This document shows positions 11,671-22,500 of a stretch of 64,000 nucleotides of DNA, piece by piece. How positions within the stretch are numbered: position 1 is the stretch's first letter; every line of letters begins with the position of its first letter. The translations under genes and the position numbers were made by a program. Below the pieces are notes generated by a model. The model was not told the origin of the DNA. It searched no databases and saw only the letters and a list, made by a program, of their open reading frames with translations. Source of the stretch: Gautieria morchelliformis. Taxonomy: Eukaryota > Basidiomycota > Agaricomycetes > Gomphales > Gomphaceae. The stretch is from assembly GCA_015179125.1 (NCBI GenBank), contig WHVA01000044.1:248001-312000 (forward strand), read 5' to 3'.

Positions 11671-12065
11671 AAAATTTCAGAGAGGATGTGGATGACTATA
11701 TATTAAAAGGATACATGAAACATGTTAGATGTACAATCACAGAATATAGAAGCAAGTATGGACAATACCTGTACTATATTATTATATATGGTTGAGAGGT
11801 CTGATTAGAAGGTATGTTTAAAATAATATGCATGTATAGTACAAAGATATGTAACTATTGATGTTTAGAACATGGGGTATACACCCTTTCCTGGGGGAGC
11901 AGCAGACTGTGAGAAAGAACTTTGGGGCTAGGATTAAGCATGCCTTACAGGTGCTGGCAACTGCCTCAATTTTGATATATTTTATGAAATATAGATGAGC
12001 TAAGCTATATATACATATATATGACATTTATAAACATCCTCCTTATACTATTAACCAGTGCCATG
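11671..12065. other. AT-rich non-coding stretch before the MULE exon
   Basis: No LTR or ORF is recognised. It probably holds the 5' exons or introns of the MULE gene that becomes readable at 12070, but I could not assign any codons. A TTAG acceptor-like end is at 12066-12069. Confidence 0.4.
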
Positions 12066-12122
12066 TTAGCTTATAACTCATTATGGTGACATGGTTTGCC
12101 TTGATTCTACTCATAACACTTG
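12066..12122 (+). pseudogene. MULE transposase, piece 1 (first catalytic Asp)
   Basis: After a TTAG splice-acceptor-like site, codons from 12070 read YGDMVCLDSTHNT. This is the first Asp block of the Mutator-like (MULE) DDE transposase. The exon is cut here by solo LTR S2 and resumes at 13400 in the same frame after removal of one ACTTG duplication. MULE transposases excise and insert Mutator-type DNA transposons. Confidence 0.75.
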
Positions 12123-13399
12123 TGTCATGACGTGTTTATTCCTCATAAACTCAGGTGCTCTGTCATGACATTTCTCACCCCATTTCTGTGTTCGTTCCGA
12201 TCGCCATTGTCATGTTCGGCAATCGATGTTCGCTGATTCGAGCCCGTTACCACCGCCACGCTGTTGAACGCACGACCGACGGCTTTGGACTGACTTGACA
12301 AGTCATCACTGGGTCTACCACCTCCTCTGCTCGACCCTCTCCTGATGGTATTCTGACAATCGGATTGTCATGACCTATGTATTTCCTGCACCTTGTTACC
12401 CCCATTCCCTCGTTCGCTACTCCTCTTCCGTGTTCGCTCGGCTTCGCCCCTCCCTTCGGCCACGCCTCCTCTATGTTCTCTCCGTTCACCCTTCGCCGCA
12501 TTTCGCCGAACCGCTATTCGCTGCTCGCACATTTCGCCAACAAGGCACACCATCAGATACGATCGATACCATTTACCCGACGTAATGATTCATCACTAAC
12601 CCCATCATCTTCTTAAATCCAACCCCTTTGGGTTTTCGTATGGCCAAAGTATGTTCGCGGAGCGTTCCTTCCGTAGGTCGTGTGGGATCGACCCAGTGGA
12701 CGAAGAGTCCATGCAGGGTGACATGTATGGGTCCCAAGACATGGTTTCATACATAAGTACCTTCGCCACCTTTACTCTCCGTCGTTTCATGTTCGCACCC
12801 CTCCCTCACTCTATTGTATGTTTATTCCATCTCCTTAGTATCATGACTGCGCACCCCTATCCAACCCTGACTCATGACGGCCTCTTTCCTATTGGCTGAT
12901 ACCGTATGAGCATTAGACATAAGTAGTTTACATTCGCATGTATATTCCCCAGTTCAATTATCATACGTCGTCCATCTTGTGCAAACTTGACCTCGCTGTG
13001 ATCATCTTCTTGAGCCTCCCCTTGAAGATTTCTATCTTCAACCAGCCAAGGACTTAGGCATCACTGGTGAGTTCTCATACTTCATCTTCGTTACCTTAGC
13101 CTTTGAACTACTTTCTAAGCTGTTGGCGAAGGGCTCTGAAGGAGCACCTTCGCCAGCGAAGGGACCGTCGAAACTTAGACAGCCCTTCCACAATATCTTG
13201 CACATTACATCGTCAAGTGCTGCAAGCTATTTCGCTACAACTGTAGATAGGGCGAGCCCCGTTTGGGAAAGCCCTCTTGTTTTGTGAACATTCATCGGTT
13301 CACCTATTCACCGGACGGCCTACTTATTCGCACAAGTTAATCGGGCATTCGCTGTGTTCACTAATACATGATATTAACGCTTGAAAACCAATTTTGACA
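12123..13399 (+). mobile_element. solo LTR, family S, copy S2
   Basis: TGTCATGACG to TTTTGACA, flanked by a perfect ACTTG duplication (12118-12122 and 13400-13404). Inserted directly beside the first catalytic block of the MULE transposase. It retains the inner TGTCATGAC start (~12367) and the GGCGAAGG...CCTTCGCC hairpin (~13133-13162). Confidence 0.92.
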
Positions 13400-13772
13400 A
13401 CTTGCCAAGGGAAAAATGGTGAAAATATTTTCTTATACACTATTGTAGGCAGAGACCAAACGACTGGTAGAGGTGTTCCACTGGCATTTATGCTTGCTAA
13501 ATTAGAATCACAGTAAGTAAAGTCTGTTTGTGCTACACTATTAAGCACACACAGTCACAATTTTTCAGCTTTCCATTAAGGTATTTCTTGCTTTGGATGC
13601 GTGAAACCTGCCATTTTAAACCACATACTATTATGATTGACTGCTCGGATACCGACACCTTGGCCATTAACCTTGCCTTCTCGGCTTCAGAGGTGCACAT
13701 ACTCTATTGTTATTGGCACTTATGGCAAGCATGGGATACTAATATTAAGAATAAGGTATGGTTGTCCTAGTG
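13400..13772 (+). pseudogene. MULE transposase, piece 2 (second Asp block)
   Basis: Codons continue as NIFLYTIVGRDQTTGRGVP to a donor at 13513 (CA/GTAAGT). A 56-nt intron ends at TTTTTCAG (13568). The second exon (13569-13755) contains HTIMIDCSDTDTLA and a CYWHLWQAW block typical of MULE transposases, and ends at donor AAG/GTATGG. The intron that starts at 13756 received the hAT insertion at 13772, so the hAT itself did not break an exon. Confidence 0.8.
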
Positions 13773-13976
13773 CAGGGCTGTCCACGAGTCCAGGTTCCTG
13801 CAGGTGACTCGCAGTTCAACCTGCGATTTTAACCTGCAGATCCAACTCCCACAAGTCCAGGTTACCCGGCGCCTAAATACCTGCCAAGTCTAGGTTTGGC
13901 CTTTGGAATTGCGCAGGTGACTCGCAGACCTGCAAGCCTTAAATGCCAAGAATTCATGTCATAAGTCATTTACATG

Positions 13977-15240
13977 TCATTCAACTACTATGACCTCCTT
14001 CTGCACAACAGCCTTCTTGACACGCTTACTCTTATCACGCAGCAACTCTACAACATGCTCCTCAGGAACAAGTCCTTCGTATGACAGCCATGTGCTGAGT
14101 ACGGTTCCGGCACGTGTCGACTCTTCCTTCAGAGAGTGACGCATCCGTGATACAGTCAGTCGGCCCCTACTGAATGCACATTCAACATCTGTGGAGGTTG
14201 CTAGAGGGGCATGGTCAAAATAGGATGTAAGGATGTGTGAGATAGCTCACCTGGAATAGATAAGAAGTCTAGGGCCATCTGTGCGAGACAGCTCCCATTC
14301 TGGATAAGCAATGACCAGTGGTTGATGGGATCAGTGACACTGGCCATTGGAGGGGCGGCAAGATACTCTTCAAGCCCATCAGCACTGTGATTGGCTCCAA
14401 AGCTCCTAACAGAGTCAAGTATGACAATGGCTGGGTCTAATTTCAGGCTGGTATTACATAGAAACCATGAATACGTACCACCGTACTTGGTGCTGACACC
14501 ACTGCAGGAGCTGGCTTGTAGTGATCACGCCATTCACTCCAAAGAAGTTTGAGTGCAGTGGAGATCCACTCCTCTGGCCATTTGGCATGTCAGAAATACA
14601 TCAGTTTGAACCGGGGATTGAGCACTACAACAGGTTGAAGACATGCAGACAAAAGACATGCAGACAAAAGTGGAAGGAACTGACTCATTGCAATTCGGAA
14701 CAATATGGACTCGTCTGTTAATCCATAATACTTATCGAGCACTCTCCGGCCACGGGCAGCAGCAAGACGAACGGCTGCATTAAGTTCCTCATTTGTCACA
14801 AACCGATCAAGAGCTTCACTGAGGCTATCCATGTATGGAATCACACTATGCAACAAAGGCACTCTGTCCTGCTGAAAGATGTCAGTGGCTTTCCAGAAAT
14901 GCTTCGATATGTCAGTGATCAGTATGATAACAAGATTGAGTCACCTACATCGAGAAGGGGGAATACTTGTTCAAGTATCAGCCAGTCAAAGTCATCTAGT
15001 TGATAGTGCCCCAGTCGAACGCCCTTCGTTTTGTTGTGCCGAGGGAGGTCACAAAGGTTTGTGAGTGTGGGCTGCAGATATAATGCACGCTCTATTGTTG
15101 CAGTGACCGAATTCCAGCGTGTTTCAACCGAGCGAATTACCATTTGATATGCTATTGGTGGGTCCTGTGATTCACAGAGAGTTTGCAGGTCCTGACGCAA
15201 TGTTGGACTGTGGAATATTCGTTTAGTCAAACCCTTGAGC
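13977..15240 (-). pseudogene. hAT transposase remnant
   Basis: Minus-strand pieces: 15230-14919 (SVETRWNSVTATIERALYLQ, the RNase-H-like fold region with RW motif), 14862-14590 (LDKYYGLTDESILFRIAM) and about 14210-13977, the C-terminal hAT dimerisation block (TDVECAFSRGRLTVSRMRHS), ending at TGA 13977-13979. The N-terminal BED zinc finger and first catalytic Asp region are not found. Frames are interrupted between the blocks. It is non-functional as it stands. Confidence 0.8.
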
Positions 15241-15317
15241 TAAAATGACCTCAGTGAGAGGCCGGGAACCCTAGCTAAGCAACGAGAACTCTACCTTGGC
15301 AAGGCAAAGCTGTCCGG

Positions 15318-15541
15318 CAGGGCTGTCCACGAGTCTAGGTTCCTGCAGGTGACTCGCAGTTCAACCTGCGATTTTAACCTGCAGATCCAACTCCCACAAG
15401 TCCAGGTGACCCGGCGCCTAAAAACCTGCCAAGTCCAGGTTTGGCCTTTGGAATTCCACAGGTGACTTGCAGACCTGCAAGCCTTAAATGCCAAGAATTC
15501 ATGTCATTTACATGTCATTCAACTACTATTACCTCCTTCTG
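15318..15541. repeat. second hAT left terminus
   Basis: About 224 bp nearly identical to 13773-13995, starting CAGGGCTGTCC and ending in the ATTACCTCCTTCTG sequence that encodes the end of the hAT transposase. It stops abruptly where the Copia fragment begins. The composite therefore has two left ends but only one right end (18200). Confidence 0.85.
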
Positions 15542-15556
15542 GAGTAGAGAAGTCAG

Positions 15557-17870
15557 TCATCTCAGGTATCTGCAAGTATGCCGGTTCCTCCACAATGGAT
15601 TATAGGGTTGACTTCCTTGACTACTAGACAATTGAATAGAGACCTGAAGCACCGAAAAAAACATATTCCAATCTCTTTCGATTTTGAGGTTCAAAAGCCA
15701 GTGAATCTCGCCTAGGTCTTTCATACTAAAAACCTGGGCAAGGTCATGCTTTACCCCATTGAGGATTGGTTGACTCTCAGCTGTGATAGTGAGGTCGTCT
15801 ACTGCCGTTGCAATAATCGCATGCCCTCTCGGTCCACGTCTGCAAAATACAGCTCCATCCGAAGCTGATTTAGTGAATCCTAACTTGAGAAATTCACCAC
15901 TCAGATGTTTGTACCATTCCCTTCCAGACTGTTTGAGGCCGTAAAGTGCTTTCTTCAATAGGAGGACATCATCTTTGTCTCCGGTCTCATATCCATATGG
16001 CTGTCTCATGTAAATAGGTTCTGGCAGTGTAGCATTCAAATACGCACTGTCCACATCCATTTGGTGAATAGGCCAGTTGTTCCTGGCAGCAATGGCACAT
16101 ATAATCCATAAGGAAGTCATCCGAGCAACAGGTGCATAGGTTTCATTGTAGTCGACTCCAAAACTTTGTGTAAATCCTTGGGCGACCATCCTCGATCTAG
16201 GTGTAATGGATTCACCTTCTGGATTGCGTTTCCAGAGGAATACCCATCTATTTCCGACAATATTTGCCCCAGGAGGTGGTTTAACCACTTCCCATACACC
16301 TTTGTCGAGTAGCACCTTATACTCTTTATCCATTGATGCTTTCCACATAGGATCATTTAAGGCTTCATCTGCATTGCTAGGCTCAGTCTGATTCAAATCC
16401 GGGAGCACATTATCTTTGTTTTGATCGGAGGTCGAAAGTGTACTGATGGCAAGGTTATAACCATTGATGCCGTCAGTTTCAGAGGATAAATCTTGTTCAA
16501 ATAATTTGTCTTGATGGTCCTCAATGTCCTCGTAAGCTAGTGTAGTGATGTCTGCACCAGCATGTCTCTTAGCTTGAGATCTTGTTACGGGACCACTTGG
16601 GGCTGGCTGCACCTGCTGCTGACGGATCCTCTCGCTTCTCCTTGTTGGAGTAGCTTCTTTAGGTCTGACATCAACAGTCTGACTGGGTTGCAGCTCTTCA
16701 AGACGTTCCTCTGGTTCATTATTGTCGATTTCCTCGATCTTTGCCTCCTCGCTGACTAAGCGACTAGGCATAGGTGCTGGCACCGAAATGGCCTGTATCA
16801 CTTTTCTGGACGTAGGTAGCTGTGACTCTTCAATAGAAATGATTGGAGCTTTGCCCCCCTTCATCTCTGAGTCAAATATAACATTCCGCTCGACAGAAAC
16901 CTTCTGAGAGTCAGGCCAGTAGATGCAGTGACCATGGCTCTGTCCAGAGATTCCTATCCATTGAGCTCTTTTGGCACGGGCTGCTAGTTTGTTTCCCTCT
17001 TTGACTTTAACGTAGACTTCAATTCCCCACACGTGTATGTCCTTCAGGTTCAGTTTCTCGTGATGGATCATTTCAAAAGGGGTTTTGTCTGGCAAAGCTC
17101 TTGTATGCATCCTATTCCTAAGATAGTTGGCGTGCAAAATTGCATGGCCCCATAGGGTCTTAGGAAGACTTGATTCCAATAGCATGGCACGAGCTCTTTC
17201 AACTAGAGTTCGGTTTAGACGTTCAGCAACACCATTTGACTCTGGGGTGTCGTGCACGGTTAACCAATGCTTCGTGCCTTGCTTGGCTAAATGCTGTTCG
17301 AATTCCGAGCTTGTGTATTCACCCCCTCTGTCGGAAACAAATGCTTTGATATGCACATTCCTCTGTCGAAGGATCAAAGCCTCGTAGAGTTTGTATTTTG
17401 AAAATGCTTCCGATTTGTTTGCCATCAAATAGATAACCGATTCCCTTGAGTAGTCGTCGATGAAGGACACATAATAGGATTTCTTGTCAATTGTGGAGTT
17501 GTCTCGCTGGTCCCCAGACATCAGAATAAATTCTGTCACCGAATTTTGATGATCGGCTTCTGGGTTCCTGAGGAAGTGATTTACGTGCAATCTTGGCTTG
17601 AATGCACGCATCGCAAACAACCTTGTCACCTTTTGAGCTCAATTCAATGCCTAATATCATGCCACGGTTGAGCAAATGCTGTAGGGACTTTTGTGAAATG
17701 TGCCCCATTTTCTGATGTATCTCCATGGCTGATGCGCATATATGCGCTTCGGCACTTGTGTGTTGTAAGTCAAATCGATATAAGCCATTCAGCTTCAGTG
17801 CTTGCATCAATATCCTGCCTTTACGATTGCATATTGTCCATTCTGATCGGCTGCCCACTGATTGACCTAT
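15557..17870 (-). pseudogene. pol: Copia pol fragment (Copia-3), close relative of Copia-2
   Basis: Frames 17858-17487 and 17629-15557 match Copia-2 from the pre-integrase region (MGHISQKSLQHLLN) through the integrase (SDRGGEYTSSEF, SNGVAERLNRT) and RT (KSRMVAQGFTQSFG equivalent, TAVDDL box) up to LNLKIERDW. Gag, protease, C-terminal RT, RNase H and both LTRs are missing. One frameshift lies near 17490-17630. The ends coincide with hAT sequence, and no target duplication was found. Confidence 0.85.
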
Positions 17871-18200
17871 GTAGCGCCATCAGTTGTGCAGACTTGTGAG
17901 TACGAACAGACCATGTGACTCACTGTCTGTTCATATGATCTGCACCTGGCCAGGGACCTGGGCCATGTCTTTCCATGGAGGAGGGCCGTCCCCACGGGAG
18001 GAGACACATCATGCACTCGCATGGGGTGAGTCAGCTTGGAATAATCTGGCAAGTCACCGCAAGTCACCTGCAGGTTTAACCTGCGGGTCCAAGTCAATCT
18101 GCAGAAAAGCTCAGGTCAAGTCCAGGTTCCACTTCTGGAAGCTGGCAAACCTGTGAGTCCAAGTCCAGGTAACCTGCAGGTTGACTTGTGGACAGCCCTG
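17871..18200. repeat. right end of the hAT element
   Basis: Non-coding subterminal region rich in GCAAGTCACC, CCTGCAGG and CCAGGT motifs, ending GACAGCCCTG beside the TCCTAGTG duplication. Probably 5' untranslated and transposase-binding sequence of the hAT. Confidence 0.7.
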
Positions 18201-18771
18201 TCCTAGTGAAACTTTGTATTCTTGACTAAGGTGTGGTTTGTTGAATATTCGCTTAAAGCACATGCGCTCCAAAGAAGATTGTGCAGAAACACTGAGAGAC
18301 ATCCGTCAGGCCACAGCAGCATTACTCAAAGCAGAGGCACCGAATGAGTTTCAGGAGCATTGGACAGAGTTACAGGTAAACTGGGCTGACCAGGGTCAAT
18401 GGCTATTATATATGGAATGCAAGTGGGTAAGCCATAAATAATGCTGGGCTAAAGCCTGGCGTAAGGTATGCAAACCTTCCTTTATTAGTCTGGCAGTCTA
18501 TGGTCTATTAACACCACTATAGCATGCTCACTATGGCATTGACACAAATAACTTCATTGAAAGCTGGCACTCCAACTTGAAAATGAACTATATTGGACAC
18601 TTGCGCAAGCAGCGTGTCGATTACATGATCCGTCTCCTAACCCAAGACGTTGAACCTGACTACGTGGGCACACACGTTCGCATTGGGCTGGGGTTCAAAG
18701 GCCGCGTACTCTGCAGGATAGAACGCCAGAGCCAGCGAGAGGCTAATCAGCTTAGCTTTGAAGAAGCAGTT
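18201..18771 (+). pseudogene. MULE transposase, piece 3
   Basis: The intron opened at 13756 closes at GCTTAAAG (18258). Codons resume with HMRSKEDCAETL and QGQWLLYMECKW up to a donor at 18427. After one or two short introns (18427-~18525) the sequence reads HYGIDTNNFIESWH and then QRVDYMIRLLTQDVEPDY, conserved C-terminal MULE blocks. The exon is interrupted at 18771 by Copia-1 (duplication CAGTT). Confidence 0.8.
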
Positions 18772-19499
18772 TGTTATGATATTCAAGTAACGACGATGAT
18801 GATATCTCTCAGATCCGACCTTAAGATATACTGACGTCACTGTACCATACAAACCCCACAATCCATACCCGCGTCCACACGCAGACACGCAGAAACATCG
18901 CCGAATCTCCTGACTCGCATATACGCGACGCCGGACCAATACATTACCACACACGCGCACAGGACACGCCAAGTCGATCAGCATCACAATACAAATGTCG
19001 ATCCCATCAATCTCGATCGAGAAACCGACCCACAACACAAATCCCCACTCAGGTACCAATTCAATTGGGACCGAGACACGATACGTATTCGATCGTCCCT
19101 GAGCGGCTTTAGCCGTGGCTCCATCATTTCCCCTATACGTCGCACACATGTCCTTCCACACCATCGTTTCATCCACAACAAATACTTAGTATTCCCTTGT
19201 AGTATTCATTCGAGAGTTCACTCCAGACTATGCTCCACACCCCCCTATCCCCACGTCACAGACCATATGCGTCGTATCAACGCCGAGTCCCTTCCAATAG
19301 TTAAATAGTACGAACAAATGTAACCGTAAAGAATAAGAATAGTTTTACCTCTCCACCGTCTCGAAATTCCAGACCGAAATAGTTTCCATAGCATACGCAG
19401 TTCTCTCAGTACTCAGACCTCTACTCGATTCAGCTTCTCTCGAAGCTTGAATCAAACCTCAACACCAAAACCCAAATACATTTACAACAACTCTTATCA
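18772..19499 (+). repeat. 5' LTR of Copia-1
   Basis: 728 bp from TGTTATGATATTC to CTCTTATCA. It contains promoter and transcription start by analogy. The open frames in it (for instance on the minus strand) are duplicated in the other LTR and are not treated as genes. Confidence 0.95.
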
Positions 19500-19524
19500 G
19501 ATTAAGAGTCTCACGACACTCACC

Positions 19525-22500
19525 ATGGCTCAAACAACAGCACACCCAAAACACGACATACACAAATTCCGCGACATCAAACCTAAACTGGACAAAGAGA
19601 ACTGGATGTCATGGAAGAGGGAACTGTTAGCGACGATGAGGGACAGAGGGATTTTCAAAACAATCACCGGTGTGGATCCCTACCCCGTCACGGCTAACCA
19701 GCAGATCACCGTCGTCACCGGAATTAACATGGTTGGCAGTACGACTCTAACTCAGCTTCAGGACGAGTGGGACGACAGAAATAACGCAGCTTACAGTCAG
19801 ATCCTCTTATGCATTTCCCCCGAACTACAGACCGCAATTGACACGACAGACCAATGCACGGAAGCATGGACCATACTGACCAGGAAGTTCGAATCAACCG
19901 ACCCTAGCAAAATCAGTATAATCAGAACAAAATACGAAAACTACCACATGATCGAAGGGCAATCGGTCTCGGCATATCTCACCGTGATGAAAGAATACAG
20001 GAATCAGCTTGCCAAAATGGGTGAAGTGATCGCTGGTTCCACTCACGCGGCTACCATACTCAGGAATGTCCCCGAGTCATGGAGACCTATAGCGCAGACC
20101 ATAAGAATGATCATGAGGGTGCCAGACGAGATCGAGGAGAGGCTGGAAGCACATGAGGCGGATCTCAACGCGGTGGAGATGTCGACACAAGCGGCGACGG
20201 CATTCATAGCACAGGGTAGGACACAAAAACGATTCAATAACCCAACGCCAAGAATGAACAACAACCTCACCTACCCCTACCAAAACCGTATCCCACAACA
20301 AGTCAACAACGGAACACCTGCATACTCCTGCAACAACTGTGGTAAGCCGAACCACTCCGCAGCAAGGTGCTACGCACCTGGTGGGGGACTGGCGGGTCAA
20401 GAGCTGTGGAAACGATTGTACGGGACACAGGGAGGAACAAACGTGCAGGGAGGGGGAGGTATGCAGGGAACAGGCAACGCTCAAGGTGGAAATAGCGCTC
20501 ACGGAGGAGGTATCACCGGAAGTGATCGAAATGACATCATCAGGGCAGCCCCACCCCCACAGCGTCATCAATCGGCAAATCCCGACATAGCTCGATTCGC
20601 CAATATACCAAAGAAAAACATCGTCATGTTGGCACAAATAATTGAGAACCAATTCGATTCGAATAATATCACATTAACAGCTAATACGACAGCCCTATCA
20701 GCAATACAAGACAGCGCCCACATCTGGTTAATCGATTCCGGAGCATCTAGTCACCTATGCGGAACACTCGAACTATTCAAAGAGATACACCCAACACCTC
20801 CTATCTCGATAGAAACATCCAGTGGGGACTCATTTAAAGCGGATCAACGTGGTACGATCCACATCACGATACAGAATGACTCACACGCACAGCTATCCCC
20901 GCTCGCATTGACTCTAAAGGACGTCATATACGTTCCGAAACTCAACGCAAATCTATTATCGGTTGCAAGGATGACAAATGCCAATGTGGATGTCATATTC
21001 AGTAAATCCGACACATCATTACTGCTAGGCGACGAAACGATCGCAAAAGGTACCAGAATAAACGACCTGTACGCCTACATCGCACAGCCGTCCACAAAAC
21101 CGGAGCCCGAAGCTGCCGTTTACTCGAAGGAACCCAACCCGATGTATCTCTGGCACCGTAGACTAGCACACACCGGAATCTCGATAATCGAGAAGATGTC
21201 AAAGAAACAGACTGGGATCGGGTTACCTGAACTGAATGCAGGACAGGAGCTGAGTCCCTGCACAGACTGTCCCTTCGGAAAGCAGACCCGCTTACCATTC
21301 AAAAACATCGAAACCCTTCCAGAATCAATCGGTGAAATCATATCCTCAGATCTCTGCGGCCCATTCGAAACCTCAGTCGGCGGTTTCAAATATTTTGTCA
21401 TCTGGATCGATCACGCCACCAGATACGTCAAAGTAGATTTCCTGAAGAACAAAGAATGCAAGACGGTTACCAATTCATTCAAGGAATATTTGGTGTGGCT
21501 GAAGAAACAAAGGGGAGTTGACGTGAAGAGGATCAGAACGGATAACGGAGGAGAATACATGGGAGGGGAGTTCAAGGAACTGTGCAGTGAGCTTGGAATC
21601 GTTCATGAAACAACAACTCCTCACACACCTGAACACAATGGAGTTGCAGAGAGATACAACAGAACGCTCCAGGAAGGCGCACTCACGTTACAAGATGACG
21701 CCGGCCTCACGAGCCGATTCTGGGTATCTGGCATCCACACAGTGAACTTCGTGAAAAATCGAATGCTACACAGCAAAATCGACATGTCACCATACGAGGC
21801 CCTATGGAAAACAAAACCCAGACTCGACTGGTTACGCACATATGGTTCCAAATGCTGGGCACTGATACCAAAGGACACAAGGAGGAAGGGCGACTATAAA
21901 TCAACAGAAGGAATTTTCGTCGGATATTTTGACGACTCAAAAGCGTACAAGGTGTGGATACCACGCACCCAAACACTGATGAAGGCTCGGGATGTAGTAT
22001 TCGATGAACTGAAACAAATCGAACGTACCACGCTACATATCACCGACGAAGACGAAACCCCACAGCTCTGGGTAGTCGACGGAAATCTCCCCACATTCTC
22101 ACATCCATCACAATCCGAAACCAACCCACCAATTGACGACAACGACGATGACATGCCACCCCTGACGTATGACGACACGATGGACACTGATGACGAAGGA
22201 GAAGGAGAAGTGACAGAGGCGAGGCTGAACGTAGGAGAGGGGGAGTTACGCACGGAGAGTTTCGACACAGAAGCCGAACCGGAGGAACAAGTGGAAGAGC
22301 CAGAGACGAGCAAAGGAACGGGAGAGGGGGAGGACATAGCACCGAAGGAATTCCTGAAGGGACCCTGGATGAATCCCTCAAACACGAATTACGGAAAAGG
22401 CAGGAGACACGCCGCACTACTCACCGAAGTAGTAGCAATGGCATACGGGAGGAGAGAACTTGAGGAAACCGAGGCAGGATTCGTGGTACTAGCGGAGGAT

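Larger units (their letters stand above)
13773..18200. mobile_element. composite hAT transposon
   Basis: Begins CAGGGCTGTCCACGAGTC and ends with the inverted form (CAGGGCTGTCCACAAGTC on the minus strand). It is flanked by a perfect 8-bp duplication TCCTAGTG (13765-13772 and 18201-18208), the hAT signature. Subterminal regions carry many CCTGCAGG / CAGGT repeats. Inside are an hAT transposase remnant, a second copy of the left terminus (15318-15541) and a Copia pol fragment (15557-17870). Confidence 0.9.

Noticed and set aside
18761..18771. possible stop of the MULE gene right after EEAV at Copia-1
   Set aside because: The apparent stop is TGA at 24807 beyond Copia-1 and fits a CGA to TGA change; coding continues to a SWIM finger.
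18637..19176. 179-aa minus-strand ORF, repeated almost unchanged at 24026-24475
   Set aside because: It lies in the Copia-1 LTRs; the duplication simply reflects the LTR pair. No domain seen.
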